A stretch of 64,000 nucleotides of DNA from Buchnera aphidicola (Mindarus abietinus) (lineage in GTDB: Bacteria; Pseudomonadota; Gammaproteobacteria; Enterobacterales; Enterobacteriaceae). Position numbers and translations under genes: made by a program. Positions 20,230 through 30,107 of this stretch are shown piece after piece (position 1 is the first letter of the stretch; each line of letters begins with the position of its first letter). Under the pieces are notes generated by a model, which was given only the letters and a program-made list of their open reading frames with translations, searched no databases and was not told the DNA's origin. Where the stretch lies: positions 75,364 to 139,363 of the forward strand of contig NZ_OZ060398.1 in assembly GCF_964059085.1 (NCBI RefSeq), read 5' to 3'.

Positions 20230-20819
20230 TGAAAGTTATGATCCTTAATACAGGATGTGCTAATTTAGCATCTTTGAAATATTCAATTAAAAAATTGGGA
20301 TTTAACGCAATCATAAGTTCAAATATAGATAAATTATCGACATCCGATAAATTATTTATACCGGGAGTAGGAACACCTATGGCTGCAATGAAAAAAATTA
20401 AATTAAATAATTTATATTCATTTATTAAAAATTATAAAGGACTAGTATTAGGAATTTGCTTAGGAATGCAATTATTATGTCATGTTAGTGAGGAGTGTTT
20501 AGGTGTAAAGATGTTAGATGTATTTAATGTAAAAGTAATTCGTATAAAAGCTGAAAATATTTTTTTACCTCATAATGGCTGGAATACAGTAAATTGGGAT
20601 AATAAAAATATTTTATTTAAGAATATTAATGAAAAAGAAAGATTTTATTTTTTACATAGTTACGCTTTGCCAATCAATAAATATACCGTTTGTCGATCAA
20701 ATTATGGAATTAATTTTTCTGCTGCTATACAAAAAAATAATTTTTTTGGGGTTCAATTTCATCCTGAAAAATCAGGTTCTGCCGGGTCTAAACTAATAAA
20801 AAATTTTTTAGAGATATAA
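20229..20819 (+). CDS. hisH: Imidazole glycerol phosphate synthase, glutaminase subunit
   Basis: 196 residues, equal to E. coli HisH. Class I glutamine amidotransferase: nucleophile Cys in LGICLGMQLL and the His/Glu pair in VQFHPEKSG. It releases ammonia from glutamine and channels it to HisF. Start coupled to the hisB stop; ends one base before hisA. Confidence 0.96.
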   Translation: MKVMILNTGCANLASLKYSIKKLGFNAIISSNIDKLSTSDKLFIPGVGTPMAAMKKIKLNNLYSFIKNYKGLVLGICLGMQLLCHVSEECLGVKMLDVFNVKVIRIKAENIFLPHNGWNTVNWDNKNILFKNINEKERFYFLHSYALPINKYTVCRSNYGINFSAAIQKNNFFGVQFHPEKSGSAGSKLIKNFLEI

Positions 20820-20820
20820 T

Positions 20821-21558
20821 ATGATTATCCCATCTATCGATATAATTAAAGGAAAAGTAGTACGTTTGTATCAAGGAAAATATGATCAAATTAAAGAGTA
20901 TAATAAAGATGTTCAATTTTATATTGAAAAGTATCGAACTCATCAAGTAAAAATGGTTCATTTAGTAGATCTTGATGGAGCAAGAAATCATCTTAGCAAA
21001 CAAACAGCTTTTTTAAAAAATATATTAAAAAAAAATCCAAATTTTTTTCAAATCGGAGGAGGCATAAAAAAATCCGAAGACATAGAAATGTTATTAGATT
21101 TTGGAGCAAAACGAGTGGTAATTGGATCATCAGCATTAAATAATATGAATAAAGCAAAAAAATGGTTTAAAACATATGGTTCAGAAGTTATAACTTTAGC
21201 TATTGATGTACATATTCACAATAATTTTTTTAAAGAAGTTGTTATTTCTGGTTGGAAAAAAAGAACAGGAATAAGTTTAGAATACGTTATTTCTGAGTTT
21301 TCCCCCTTTGGTTTAAAACATGTATTGTGTACTGATATATCTAAAGATGGAACTTTATCTGGTCCAAACTTTTTTTTATATAAAGAAATTTCAAAAAAAT
21401 TTCAACATATTAAATTTCAGGCTTCTGGAGGAGTAAGTTCATTAAAAGATATTTCTATTCTTAGAAAAAATGGAATTAAAAAAATTATAGTAGGAAAAGC
21501 ATTATTAGAAAATAAATTTACATTATTAGAGGCTAAAAAATGTTGTCAAAAAGAATAA
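20821..21558 (+). CDS. hisA: ProFAR isomerase (1-(5-phosphoribosyl)-5-[(5-phosphoribosylamino)methylideneamino]imidazole-4-carboxamide isomerase)
   Basis: 245 residues, full length for this (beta/alpha)8 barrel. Both phosphate-binding halves are visible, and catalytic aspartates lie in [18 protein letters not shown] and [23 protein letters not shown] and ASGGVSS are the phosphate grips. It opens the ribose ring of ProFAR by an Amadori rearrangement. The 3' end overlaps hisF by 19 bases. Confidence 0.96.
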   Translation: MIIPSIDIIKGKVVRLYQGKYDQIKEYNKDVQFYIEKYRTHQVKMVHLVDLDGARNHLSKQTAFLKNILKKNPNFFQIGGGIKKSEDIEMLLDFGAKRVVIGSSALNNMNKAKKWFKTYGSEVITLAIDVHIHNNFFKEVVISGWKKRTGISLEYVISEFSPFGLKHVLCTDISKDGTLSGPNFFLYKEISKKFQHIKFQASGGVSSLKDISILRKNGIKKIIVGKALLENKFTLLEAKKCCQKE

Positions 21559-22316
21559 TTCCATGTTTAGATGTAAAAGATGGTTTAGTTGTTAAAGGAA
21601 TTCAATTTTTGAATCATAAACTAATAGGCAGTATATTACCTCTAATAAAAAAATACATTAAAGAAGGAGCAGATGAATTAGTTTTTTATGATATTGAAGC
21701 TTCTACAAAAGATAGAACAGTTGATAGAAGTTGGGTGTCTAAAATTGCAAAAATCATTGATATTCCATTCTGTGTTGCTGGAGGTATAACTAGCTTAAAT
21801 ACGGCATTAGAAATTCTTTCTTTAGGAGCGGATAAAATATCTATTAATTCTCCAGCAATAATGAATCCTAATTTAATTAATAAAATAGCAGAATATTGTG
21901 GAGTTCAATGTGTAGTAGTAGGAATTGATTCATGGTTTGATCATATTGATAAAGTATATCGCGTAAAAAAATATACAGGAGATCCTAATAGATCAAAGAT
22001 TACTAATTTAGAAACTATCAAATGGATACAAGAAGTACAAAGTAGAGGTGCTGGAGAAATTGTATTAAATGTAATGAATCAAGATGGTATGATGAAAGGA
22101 TATGATTTACAACAATTGATCAAAGTTAGAGAAATATGTAAAATTCCCCTAATCGCTTCAGGAGGTGCTGGGAAAATGGAAGATTTTTATAAAGTATTTA
22201 GTGAGTCTAATGTAGACGGGGCATTAGCGGCTTCTGTATTTCATAAAAATTTTATTAACATTAGGGATCTTAAGAAATTTTTATTTGATAGAGGAATAGA
22301 AATTAGAAGATGTTAG
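21540..22316 (+). CDS. hisF: Imidazole glycerol phosphate synthase, cyclase subunit
   Basis: 258 residues. The catalytic aspartates are in [16 protein letters not shown] and in [22 protein letters not shown] and [11 protein letters not shown] are the phosphate-binding loops, and ALAASVFH ends the barrel. It uses ammonia from HisH to form imidazole glycerol phosphate and AICAR. It overlaps hisA by 19 bases and hisI by 7 bases, the tight packing usual for this operon. Confidence 0.97.
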   Translation: MLSKRIIPCLDVKDGLVVKGIQFLNHKLIGSILPLIKKYIKEGADELVFYDIEASTKDRTVDRSWVSKIAKIIDIPFCVAGGITSLNTALEILSLGADKISINSPAIMNPNLINKIAEYCGVQCVVVGIDSWFDHIDKVYRVKKYTGDPNRSKITNLETIKWIQEVQSRGAGEIVLNVMNQDGMMKGYDLQQLIKVREICKIPLIASGGAGKMEDFYKVFSESNVDGALAASVFHKNFINIRDLKKFLFDRGIEIRRC

Positions 22317-22942
22317 AACATGAAGATTTATACCTTAAAATAAATTGGAAAAAAGTTAATAACCTTGTTCCAGCAATAATTCAGAATCAATCTTCTGGAA
22401 CTATATTAATGCATGGATATATGAATAAAGAAGCATTATTAAAAACTCAAAAAACAAAATTAGTTACATTTTATTCTCGTACTAAAAAAAGATTATGGAC
22501 TAAAGGAGAAACTTCAGAAAATTATTTAAAAGTAAAAAAAATATTTTTAGATTGTGATGCTGATGCAATTTTAATATTAGTATCGGCTTTTAAAAATACA
22601 TGTCATTTAGAAAAAGAAAGTTGTTTTGATAATAAAAATACTATTTTTTCTTTTTTATATACCTTAGAGAAAATATTAGAAAATAAAAAAAAATATAATT
22701 TAGATGATTCATATACAAATAAATTATATAAAAAAGGTATTTGTAGAATTGCTCAAAAAGTTGGTGAAGAAGCTATTGAGGTTGTTATTGCTGCAATTTC
22801 AAAGAATAAAAAAGAATTAATTAATGAATCTTCGGACTTAATATATCATCTTTTAGTTTTATTAAAAAAAAGTGATTTAAATTTAGATGTTATTATTAAA
22901 AATTTGATATATAGATCAAAAAAAAATAATATTTTTTTATAA
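22310..22942 (+). CDS. hisI: Bifunctional phosphoribosyl-AMP cyclohydrolase / phosphoribosyl-ATP pyrophosphatase
   Basis: 210 residues with two domains (HisIE). Residues 1-115 form the cyclohydrolase ([56 protein letters not shown] zinc ligands). Residues 118-210 form the pyrophosphatase ([24 protein letters not shown] segment, [17 protein letters not shown]). It is the last gene of the his operon and completes the route; all eight genes are intact and in the E. coli order. Confidence 0.96.
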   Translation: MLEHEDLYLKINWKKVNNLVPAIIQNQSSGTILMHGYMNKEALLKTQKTKLVTFYSRTKKRLWTKGETSENYLKVKKIFLDCDADAILILVSAFKNTCHLEKESCFDNKNTIFSFLYTLEKILENKKKYNLDDSYTNKLYKKGICRIAQKVGEEAIEVVIAAISKNKKELINESSDLIYHLLVLLKKSDLNLDVIIKNLIYRSKKNNIFL

Positions 22943-23046
22943 AAAAATTTAATAATTGATTTTTATTTCTGTAAATATTTATTAATAAGTAAAATTTAAT
23001 AGTTTTTATTTTAAATAATAGTTGATTTTATTTTAAAAGGATAATT

Positions 23047-24456
23047 ATGTTAAAAAAACAAATTGGTGTAATAGGCATGTCAGTAATGGGAAAAAATTTA
23101 GCTTTGAATCTTGAAAGCAAAGGGTATTCAGTATCTATATTTAATAGAAGCAAGGAAAAAACTAAAAAAGTAATATTAGAAAATAAAGAAAAAATGTTAT
23201 TTCCATTTTTTAATCTTTCTGAATTTATTAATTCCTTAGATTATCCTAAATGTATTTTTTTAATGGTTCAGGCAGGAATAGCTACTGATGAAACCATTGC
23301 TAGTGTAGTGCCTTTTTTAAAAAAAGGAGATGTTTTAATAGATGGAGGCAATACTTTTTATCTTGATACAATTCGAAGAGATGATGAATTATCTAAAATA
23401 GGAATTAATTTTATTGGTGCTGGAATATCTGGTGGAGAGGAAGGAGCATTAAAAGGTCCTTCAATTATGCCAGGTGGTTCAAAAGAAGCATATAATTTAG
23501 TCTCTCCTATACTAAAAAAAATTTCTGCAAAGTTTAATAATGAATCTTGTGTAACTTATATAGGTCCAAATGGTTCTGGACATTATGTAAAAATGATTCA
23601 TAATGGAATCGAATATGGAGATATGCAGTTAATTTCAGAAGCATACTTTTTATTAAAATCTGTATTAAAATTAAATAATAAAGAAATTTCTGATGTTTTT
23701 TCTGATTGGAATAAAGGGGAACTTAATAGTTATTTAATAGATATCACCAAATATATTTTTTTAAAAAAAGATCAAAAAAATATCGATTTGATAGATATGA
23801 TCTGCGATAATGCTGAAAATAAGGGCACTGGTAAATGGGTAGCTAAAGATGCTTTAAATCTTGAAGAACCTTTATCTTTAATTACTACTTCCGTTTTTTC
23901 TCGTTATTTATCTTCTTTAAAAGATCAACGTGTTTTAGCGTCAAAAATATTAAAAGGACCAGAAAAAAAATTTTGTTTAAGAAATGAAAGAAAAATTTTT
24001 ATCGAAAAAATACGAAGAGCATTATATTTAGGTAAAATTATTTCGTACGCTCAAGGATTTTCACAATTAAAAAAAGCATCTGAGAAGTATGATTGGAATT
24101 TAAATTATTCAGAGATAGCTAAAATTTTTAGAGCAGGATGTATTATTAGAGCCGACTTCTTACAAAAAATAACCGATGTTTATTCAGAAAAAAAAGTTGT
24201 TATTAATTTACTTTTAACTTCATATTTTAAAAATATTGCTAACAAATATCATGTTGATTTAAGAGATATCGTTTCATTTTCAGTTAAAAATGGGGTTCCA
24301 ATTCCTGCATTTTCCTCAGCTATATCATATTATGATACTTATCGCTCAAAATTTCTACCTGCTAATTTAATTCAAGCGCAAAGAGATTTTTTTGGAGCAC
24401 ATACATATAAGCGTATAGATAAAAAAGGAAATTTTCATACTAATTGGTTAATTTAA
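23047..24456 (+). CDS. gnd: 6-phosphogluconate dehydrogenase, decarboxylating
   Basis: 469 residues, full length. N-terminal Rossmann fold with [18 protein letters not shown], then [18 protein letters not shown], the substrate motif [21 protein letters not shown], catalytic [14 protein letters not shown], and the C-terminal [12 protein letters not shown] and [16 protein letters not shown]. It produces ribulose-5-phosphate, CO2 and NADPH. Located 104 bases after hisI, near his as in E. coli. An AAAAGGATAA ribosome-binding region precedes the start. Confidence 0.97.
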   Translation: MLKKQIGVIGMSVMGKNLALNLESKGYSVSIFNRSKEKTKKVILENKEKMLFPFFNLSEFINSLDYPKCIFLMVQAGIATDETIASVVPFLKKGDVLIDGGNTFYLDTIRRDDELSKIGINFIGAGISGGEEGALKGPSIMPGGSKEAYNLVSPILKKISAKFNNESCVTYIGPNGSGHYVKMIHNGIEYGDMQLISEAYFLLKSVLKLNNKEISDVFSDWNKGELNSYLIDITKYIFLKKDQKNIDLIDMICDNAENKGTGKWVAKDALNLEEPLSLITTSVFSRYLSSLKDQRVLASKILKGPEKKFCLRNERKIFIEKIRRALYLGKIISYAQGFSQLKKASEKYDWNLNYSEIAKIFRAGCIIRADFLQKITDVYSEKKVVINLLLTSYFKNIANKYHVDLRDIVSFSVKNGVPIPAFSSAISYYDTYRSKFLPANLIQAQRDFFGAHTYKRIDKKGNFHTNWLI

Positions 24457-24534
24457 TTTTTTTTTTTAGTTTCTTTGAAATTTTTAAATATAAAATTTTT
24501 GATATATAAAAATATATATTTTTTCTTTAAGGTT

Positions 24535-24554
24535 CCAGAGATATAAATCTCTGG
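24535..24554 (+). terminator. Hairpin downstream of gnd
   Basis: An 8-bp perfect stem (arm CCAGAGAT, 24535-24542 with 24547-24554) and a tetraloop ATAA, with G/C pairs that stand out in the spacer. The T run afterwards is interrupted (TAATTTT), so termination efficiency is uncertain. Confidence 0.55.
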
Positions 24555-24663
24555 TAATTTTAAAGAACTAAATTTTTTTAAAAAAAAGATTACTTTGCAT
24601 ATAAAAAAATTTATGAAACTTTATAAAAAATAATAGATTATAAAAAAATATAGGAATAGAATT

Positions 24664-25245
24664 ATGCGTTTATGTGATCAAGAAATAAAAAATTGGTTAA
24701 AAGAAAAGAAATTAATTATAAATCCTTCTCCTGATGAATCTTCAATTACTGGGGTAACTGTTGACATTCGTTTAGGAAATAGATTTAGAAAATTTAATAA
24801 TAAAAAAGGTTCTTTCATTGATTTAAGTGCTAAAAAAAAAGATATCGCTTTAGAAATAAAAAAAAATATAAGTCATGAAATTCTTGTTAAAAATGAAGAT
24901 GTCTTCATTATATCTCCAAAGGAATTTATTCTTGCTACTACTCTAGAAAATTTTAGTATTCCCGACAATTTGGTAGGCTGGTTAGATGGTAGATCATCAT
25001 TAGCTCGATTAGGATTAATGATTCATGCAACTTCTCATCGTGTAGATCCAGGTTGGAAGGGAAATATAGTTTTAGAATGTTTTAATTCAGGAAATATAAA
25101 ATTAGCTTTGAGACCAGGAATGTTCATAGCTGCTTTGAGTTTTGAAATATTGTCTCAATCAGTATTATATCCGTATAGTTCTAAGAATAGAGCAAAGTAT
25201 TATCGTCAAAATAACATAATATTAAGTCGTATTGATCAAGATTAA
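24664..25245 (+). CDS. dcd: dCTP deaminase
   Basis: 193 residues, exactly the E. coli length. It deaminates dCTP to dUTP, the main source of dUMP for thymidylate. The catalytic-site segment GWLDGRSSLARLGLMIH, the nucleotide-binding HRVDPGWKGNIVLE and the C-terminal lid are present. It has its own spacer with hairpins on both sides. No irregularities. Confidence 0.96.
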   Translation: MRLCDQEIKNWLKEKKLIINPSPDESSITGVTVDIRLGNRFRKFNNKKGSFIDLSAKKKDIALEIKKNISHEILVKNEDVFIISPKEFILATTLENFSIPDNLVGWLDGRSSLARLGLMIHATSHRVDPGWKGNIVLECFNSGNIKLALRPGMFIAALSFEILSQSVLYPYSSKNRAKYYRQNNIILSRIDQD

Positions 25246-25247
25246 AC

Positions 25248-25274
25248 AATAAATAATTTTTTAGATTATTTATT
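25248..25274. terminator. Bidirectional A/T hairpin between dcd and thiD
   Basis: A perfect 10-bp stem (25248-25257 with 25265-25274) and a 7-base loop TTTTTAG, in the 51-base gap between converging genes. Position favours a shared terminator. Confidence 0.5.
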
Positions 25275-25296
25275 ATTTAATTAAGGAGATATATAT

Positions 25297-26097
25297 TTAC
25301 CACCATTCATAAAAATGGTGAATAGGGCCTCTTCCCTTTCCAACAGACAATTTTTTAGAGTTTAAAATAGCTCCTTGTAGCCAATTTTTAGCTTTTTTAA
25401 TGGCATCAATCCAATTTTTATAATTTGGTTTTATAGTAGCTAATGCTGATGACAAACAACATCCTGTACCATGGGTATTAAGAGTATCAATTTTTTTACT
25501 AAAAAATCTTTTTTCTATTTTATTAGTAAATAACCAATCAGGACAATTAATATTATTTAAATGGCCACCTTTTAATAAAACAGCTTTACTTCCTAATTTT
25601 AATAATTTTCTACCTTGAATTTGCATATCTTCTTCACATTGAGCTATTCTACAATTTAATAAAATAGATGCTTCCAATAAATTAGGAGTAATTATTGAAG
25701 AAATAGGTATTAAATAATTAATTAAAGTTTTAATTGAGTTTTTAGATAATAATGGAAATCCATTTTTTGTATACATAACAGTATCTAGTACGATACAAGA
25801 TAATTTAGTTTCTTCTAATCTTTTAGAAATACATTTAATAGTTTTTGAATTTCCAACCATTCCAATTTTACAACTATGTATTTCTACATCGTTTAAAACA
25901 GAGTTTAATTGTGTTAAAACTAATTTGCTATCAAGAGGTAGAATTGATTGAACAGAACAAGTATTTTGAGCAACAATAGCTGTAATAATGCTAGCACTAT
26001 AAGCTTTTAAAGCAGAAATAGTTTTTATGTCTGCTTGAATCCCTGCTCCCCCTGAGGGATCTGTTCCAGCAATGGTAAGTATATTAAGAGGTTGCAT
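25297..26097 (-). CDS. thiD: Hydroxymethylpyrimidine / phosphomethylpyrimidine kinase
   Basis: 266 residues, the same length as E. coli ThiD and conserved to the last residues (HHFYEWW). Ribokinase-fold kinase with TIAGTDPSGGAGIQADIKT at the N-terminus, ITPNLLEASILL, VLLKGGH, and the anion-hole/base motif NTHGTGCCLSSALA. It phosphorylates hydroxymethylpyrimidine twice for thiamine synthesis; relatives also phosphorylate pyridoxal. It is the only reverse-strand gene between gnd and metG, and no other thiamine gene is in this window. The frame is clean and composition matches neighbours. Confidence 0.93.
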   Translation of the reverse strand: MQPLNILTIAGTDPSGGAGIQADIKTISALKAYSASIITAIVAQNTCSVQSILPLDSKLVLTQLNSVLNDVEIHSCKIGMVGNSKTIKCISKRLEETKLSCIVLDTVMYTKNGFPLLSKNSIKTLINYLIPISSIITPNLLEASILLNCRIAQCEEDMQIQGRKLLKLGSKAVLLKGGHLNNINCPDWLFTNKIEKRFFSKKIDTLNTHGTGCCLSSALATIKPNYKNWIDAIKKAKNWLQGAILNSKKLSVGKGRGPIHHFYEWW

Positions 26098-26193
26098 ACA
26101 TTTGATATCTTTTATATAAAAATGATAACTATTATATAAAATATATTAAATATTTAAAATATTTAATTTTTAAAAAATATTTCATGGTGAAAA

Positions 26194-27837
26194 ATGATTA
26201 ATAAAGAAAAAAAAATGTTAGTTACTTGTGCTTTTCCATATGCTAATGGGCCTATACATTTAGGCCATATGTTAGAACATATACAAGCAGATATTTGGGT
26301 AAGATATCATAGAATGCGTGAAAGAGAAGTGTGGTTTATTTCAGCTGATGATAGTCATGGTACAGCAACCATGTTAAAAGCAGAAACATTTAATATAAGT
26401 CCGGAAAAATTAATTTTAGATAGTTATAAACAACATAAATTAGATTTATTAAATTTTAATATTTCGTATGACAATTATTATTTAACTCATAGTAAAGAAA
26501 ATAAATTTTTTTTAAAAAAAATTTTTTCTAAACTAGATAAAAAAAAATTATTTGAAATAAAAGTTATTAATCAATTGTACGATTCAAAAAAAAATATATT
26601 TTTACCCGATCGATATATCAAAGGAATTTGCCCTGTTTGTTTAGAAAATAATCAATACGGAGATAATTGTGAAAAGTGTGGATCTACTTATTCAACAATG
26701 GATGTTATTGATCCAAAATCAGTTATTTCTAATACAACTCCAGTTATCAAAAAGTCTACTCATTTATTTTTTAAATTAAAAAAATTTACTAAAATGTTAA
26801 AAATTTGGATAGCGTCTGGAGTATTACAAAAATCAGTAATGAATAAAACTAAAGAATGGTTTAAGAATGGTTTAAAGAATTGGAATATTTCAAGAGATGC
26901 TCCATATTTTGGATTTAAAATACCAAATTTTTTAAATAAATATTTCTATGTTTGGTTGGATGCACCTATTGGTTATATAAGTACTTTTAAAAATTTATGT
27001 AATAAAAATAATAATATTAATTTTGATGAATTTTGGAAAAAAGATTCTACTTCTCAAGTATTTCATTTTATAGGAAAAGATATTATTTATTTTCATAGTT
27101 TATTTTGGCCAGCTATATTAGAAGCTAGTTCTTTTAGAAAACCCACAAAAATTTTTGTTCATGGATATTTAACTAATAATGGAAAAAAATTTTCAAAATC
27201 TAAAAATTCTTTTATAAAATCATCAGATTGGCTTAAATATTTTAATTCTGATAGTTTAAGATATTACTATGCTAGTAAGTTATCTTCTACTATAGAAGAT
27301 ATTGAATTTGATTTAAAAGATTTAGTTCAAAGATTTAATTCAGAAATAGTTAATAAAGTTATTAACTTAGCATCTAGAAATGCTAAATTTATTAATTATA
27401 ATTTTAATAATTCGTTATCCTCCAGTATTGATGAACCAAAATTATTTTCTTTATTCTATAAAGAATCGAATGTAATCGAAAGTTTTTATAAAAAAAGAGA
27501 ATATTTTTTAGTTATTAAAAAAATTATGTTTTTTTCCGATTTAGCAAATAAATATATTACAGAACAATCACCTTGGAAAATTGCTAAAAACAATTCTAAA
27601 AGTTTGAAGTTACAATCAATATGTTCTATGGGAATTAATTTATTTAGAATTATTATAATTTGGCTAGCTCCTATTATGCCTGATTTATTTTTAAAAGTTG
27701 AAAAATTTTTGAATACAAAATTGTTATGGAAAGAAATTTCTATTCCTTTACTTGATCATAAAATTTCTTTATTTACGCCTTTATATAAACGTTTAGAAAT
27801 GTCAAATACTGATTTTTTTTTCTGTAAAAAAAAATAA
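26194..27837 (+). CDS. metG: Methionyl-tRNA synthetase, short form
   Basis: 547 residues against 677 in E. coli. Intact catalytic core: FPYANGPIHLGHMLEHIQAD (HIGH-type), the zinc knuckle pair CPVCLENNQYGDNCEKCG, ISRDAPYFGFKIPN, YVWLDAPIGY and the KMSKS loop as KFSKS. The helical anticodon-binding domain follows (LASRNAKFINY, ICSMGINLFR). The protein stops just after the LYKRLEM linker, so the C-terminal OB-fold tRNA-binding/dimerisation domain is missing. ATG 26194 has GGTG just upstream; ATG 26215 is an alternative start. It charges both initiator and elongator tRNA-Met. Confidence 0.96.
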   Translation: MINKEKKMLVTCAFPYANGPIHLGHMLEHIQADIWVRYHRMREREVWFISADDSHGTATMLKAETFNISPEKLILDSYKQHKLDLLNFNISYDNYYLTHSKENKFFLKKIFSKLDKKKLFEIKVINQLYDSKKNIFLPDRYIKGICPVCLENNQYGDNCEKCGSTYSTMDVIDPKSVISNTTPVIKKSTHLFFKLKKFTKMLKIWIASGVLQKSVMNKTKEWFKNGLKNWNISRDAPYFGFKIPNFLNKYFYVWLDAPIGYISTFKNLCNKNNNINFDEFWKKDSTSQVFHFIGKDIIYFHSLFWPAILEASSFRKPTKIFVHGYLTNNGKKFSKSKNSFIKSSDWLKYFNSDSLRYYYASKLSSTIEDIEFDLKDLVQRFNSEIVNKVINLASRNAKFINYNFNNSLSSSIDEPKLFSLFYKESNVIESFYKKREYFLVIKKIMFFSDLANKYITEQSPWKIAKNNSKSLKLQSICSMGINLFRIIIIWLAPIMPDLFLKVEKFLNTKLLWKEISIPLLDHKISLFTPLYKRLEMSNTDFFFCKKK

Positions 27838-27860
27838 TATTATTGATTTGATTTACATTC

Positions 27861-29180
27861 TTAAAAAGGAAATTTATCTTTTTTTTCTTTGATTGAATTA
27901 GTCCAAGAAATATACAAATTTGAATTTATTTTTTTTGTATGTATTACAAATACACCTAAAGCACTAATTAATTGATTATCGTAGTATAAAATAGGAATTT
28001 TGTTTCTTAACCATGGAGGAATGCTATACATTTGCCATATTTTTTTTATAGTTATTGCTTTTTTTTGTTCAGAAAAAAAAATTTTTTCATTTTTTTTTAC
28101 ATGAAAACGAATTTGTATATTTTCTTTTTCTTTAGGATAAGGAATTTTCATTCCTAGTTTATTAATTATTAATTTTCCTAAATTATAAGGCAAATTTATT
28201 GAATTTTTAAAATTTTTCCAAAGTAAAATTTCTTTTTTGATAGAAGGAAAAGTTTTAGTCCAATATAAAGCATCATTATATTTTTGTATTTCAAAGTTTT
28301 TAAAACATATTTTTATGTTTTTTTTATTTTTATTTGATACTAGTTGAATAAATATTTGTTTAATGAAATTGTTATTCGGACAAATTAAACTATTTTTTTT
28401 AATCCAATTTCTTAATATAAGTTTTTGAATAGGTTTATTTATTTTTTTTAATTGGGTAATATTCAACCCGTTATTGATTAAAGATAAATTTTTAATTTTT
28501 TCGGTTATTAGTTGATTTATTATTGATTCTTGTTCTTTAAAAATAAGCATACTTTTATAGCAATTTTTTAAAAAAAAAGGCCATCTTTTTTTAAATTTAG
28601 GAATAATTTCTTTTCTTAAAAAATTTCGTTCAAATTGAATATTTTTATTACTAGGATCTTTAATCCATATTAATTGATTTTCAATAGCTATTTTTTTTAG
28701 TTGACATTTTTTTATTTTTAAAAAAGGTCGAATTATTTTATTTTTAGAAAGATGAATTATTTCAGATATTCCCGAAAGACCCTTTGAGCCACTAGCTCGT
28801 TTTAAACATAAAAAAAAGGTTTCGATTTGATCGTCTAAGTGATGAGCCGTAAGAATTATTTCATTAGGATAAGAGTTTTTAATTATCTTTTTATATCTTA
28901 ATAGTCTAGCTTTTTCTTCTATCCCTGTTGTTTTTGATAAAAATATTTTTTTAATAATTAATTTTACACCAAATTTATCACATTCTTTTTGGCAAAATTC
29001 AACCCAAAAATTTGAGGAAGGATGTAAATTATGATTTATATGGATAGCACGTAATTTTATAGATGAATATCTTTTTTTTAATTCTAATAATTTATGTAAT
29101 AGAACAGTAGAATCTAAGCCACCACTATATGCTACTAAAAATTTTTTGTTTTTTTTAATTTCTTCATTTAGAATTTGCAT
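27861..29180 (-). CDS. tilS: tRNA(Ile)-lysidine synthetase
   Basis: 439 residues. PP-loop ATPase motif SGGLDSTVLLHKL near residue 20, then AIHINHNLHP, the conserved TAHHLDDQIETFFL and the RPFLKIKK region; the C-terminal tRNA-binding domains are divergent but present (IPPWLRNKIPILYYD). It changes the wobble C34 of tRNA-Ile(CAU) to lysidine so that it reads AUA, a codon used heavily in this A/T-rich genome. It converges with metG, 23 bases apart. Confidence 0.94.
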   Translation of the reverse strand: MQILNEEIKKNKKFLVAYSGGLDSTVLLHKLLELKKRYSSIKLRAIHINHNLHPSSNFWVEFCQKECDKFGVKLIIKKIFLSKTTGIEEKARLLRYKKIIKNSYPNEIILTAHHLDDQIETFFLCLKRASGSKGLSGISEIIHLSKNKIIRPFLKIKKCQLKKIAIENQLIWIKDPSNKNIQFERNFLRKEIIPKFKKRWPFFLKNCYKSMLIFKEQESIINQLITEKIKNLSLINNGLNITQLKKINKPIQKLILRNWIKKNSLICPNNNFIKQIFIQLVSNKNKKNIKICFKNFEIQKYNDALYWTKTFPSIKKEILLWKNFKNSINLPYNLGKLIINKLGMKIPYPKEKENIQIRFHVKKNEKIFFSEQKKAITIKKIWQMYSIPPWLRNKIPILYYDNQLISALGVFVIHTKKINSNLYISWTNSIKEKKDKFPF

Positions 29181-29239
29181 GTTATATAAATTAAAAATTA
29201 ACTAATTATTGTTTTTGAGTTATTAATTTTAAATTACTA

Positions 29240-29314
29240 TGCGTTTAAGTGGATTTGAACCACTGACCTTCTTCATGTCATAAAGATGCTCTAACCAGAC
29301 TGAGCTATAAACGC
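29240..29314 (-). tRNA. tRNA-Val (anticodon GAC)
   Basis: Reverse-strand cloverleaf: acceptor GCGTTTA/TAAACGC, D arm GCTC...GAGC, anticodon stem TCTTT/GAAGA with one G-U pair, loop ATGACAT giving anticodon GAC, T arm AGTGG TTCAAAT CCACT. Discriminator base A. It closely resembles the E. coli valV/valW tRNAs. The 3' CCA is not encoded; the following bases read TAG on this strand. Confidence 0.97.
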
Positions 29315-29418
29315 AATTTTTTTATTTTTATAATAACATCAATTAAATTTTAAATAAAATAAAAATTCTTAAATAAAATTATATTTATTTTTTTAATAAG
29401 AATTTTAAGGAAAAAATT

Positions 29419-30036
29419 ATGTTTTCTGGAATTGTACACGGTTTTACTAAATTAGTAAAAATTGAAAAAAAAGATCAATATCGTACATATATTTTTAAAT
29501 TTAAAAAATATCAGATAAAAAATTTAAAATTAGGAAATTCAATTTCACATAATGGATGTTGTCTTACAGTTTCTAAAATTAATAATAATTATATTAGTTT
29601 TGATATAATTAAGGAAACACTAAATAATACAAATTTAAAAATTTTGAAAATAGGAGAATATGTAAATTTTGAAAGAGCTGCTAAATTCGGTGATGAAATA
29701 GGAGGACATATAGTTTCTGGACATGTTATTACTATGGCTAAAGTTAAAAAAGTTATAAATCAAAATGATAGTTATTTGATTTGGTTGACAGTACTAAATA
29801 CTAGTATAATGCAATTTATTTTACATAAAGGTTTTATTTGTATAGATGGAATTAGCTTAACCATAGCAAAAATAAAAAAGAATAGTTTTTGTGTATATTT
29901 AATTCCTGAAACGTTAAGAGTAACTACTATTAAAAATAAAAGAAAAAATGATTATTTAAATTTAGAAATAGATTACTTTACACAAACTATTGTTTCTACA
30001 GTGAATACATTAACTAAATTAAAAAAAAATTTATAA
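29419..30036 (+). CDS. ribE: Riboflavin synthase alpha chain
   Basis: 205 residues with the two tandem lumazine-binding barrels. Repeat 1 starts MFSGIVHGFTKLV with LGNSISHNGCCLTV and DIIKETL. Repeat 2 carries GDEIGGHIVSGHV, FICIDGISLTIAKI and YLIPETLRVTT. It dismutates two molecules of 6,7-dimethyl-8-ribityllumazine into riboflavin. It lies just after the tRNA-Val gene and before rsxA. Riboflavin is a vitamin Buchnera is known to supply; the flavoproteins of the neighbouring Rsx complex also need it. Confidence 0.95.
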   Translation: MFSGIVHGFTKLVKIEKKDQYRTYIFKFKKYQIKNLKLGNSISHNGCCLTVSKINNNYISFDIIKETLNNTNLKILKIGEYVNFERAAKFGDEIGGHIVSGHVITMAKVKKVINQNDSYLIWLTVLNTSIMQFILHKGFICIDGISLTIAKIKKNSFCVYLIPETLRVTTIKNKRKNDYLNLEIDYFTQTIVSTVNTLTKLKKNL

Positions 30037-30107
30037 AAAAATTAAGAATTTTAAATAATTTTATTTATTATATATAATTATTATATGTTGTTTTTTAGGT
30101 AGAATTT

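Noticed and set aside
25297..26097. thiD as a recent horizontal transfer
   Set aside because: Base composition and codon use match the neighbours and the protein is closest in character to enterobacterial ThiD, so ancestral retention is simpler.
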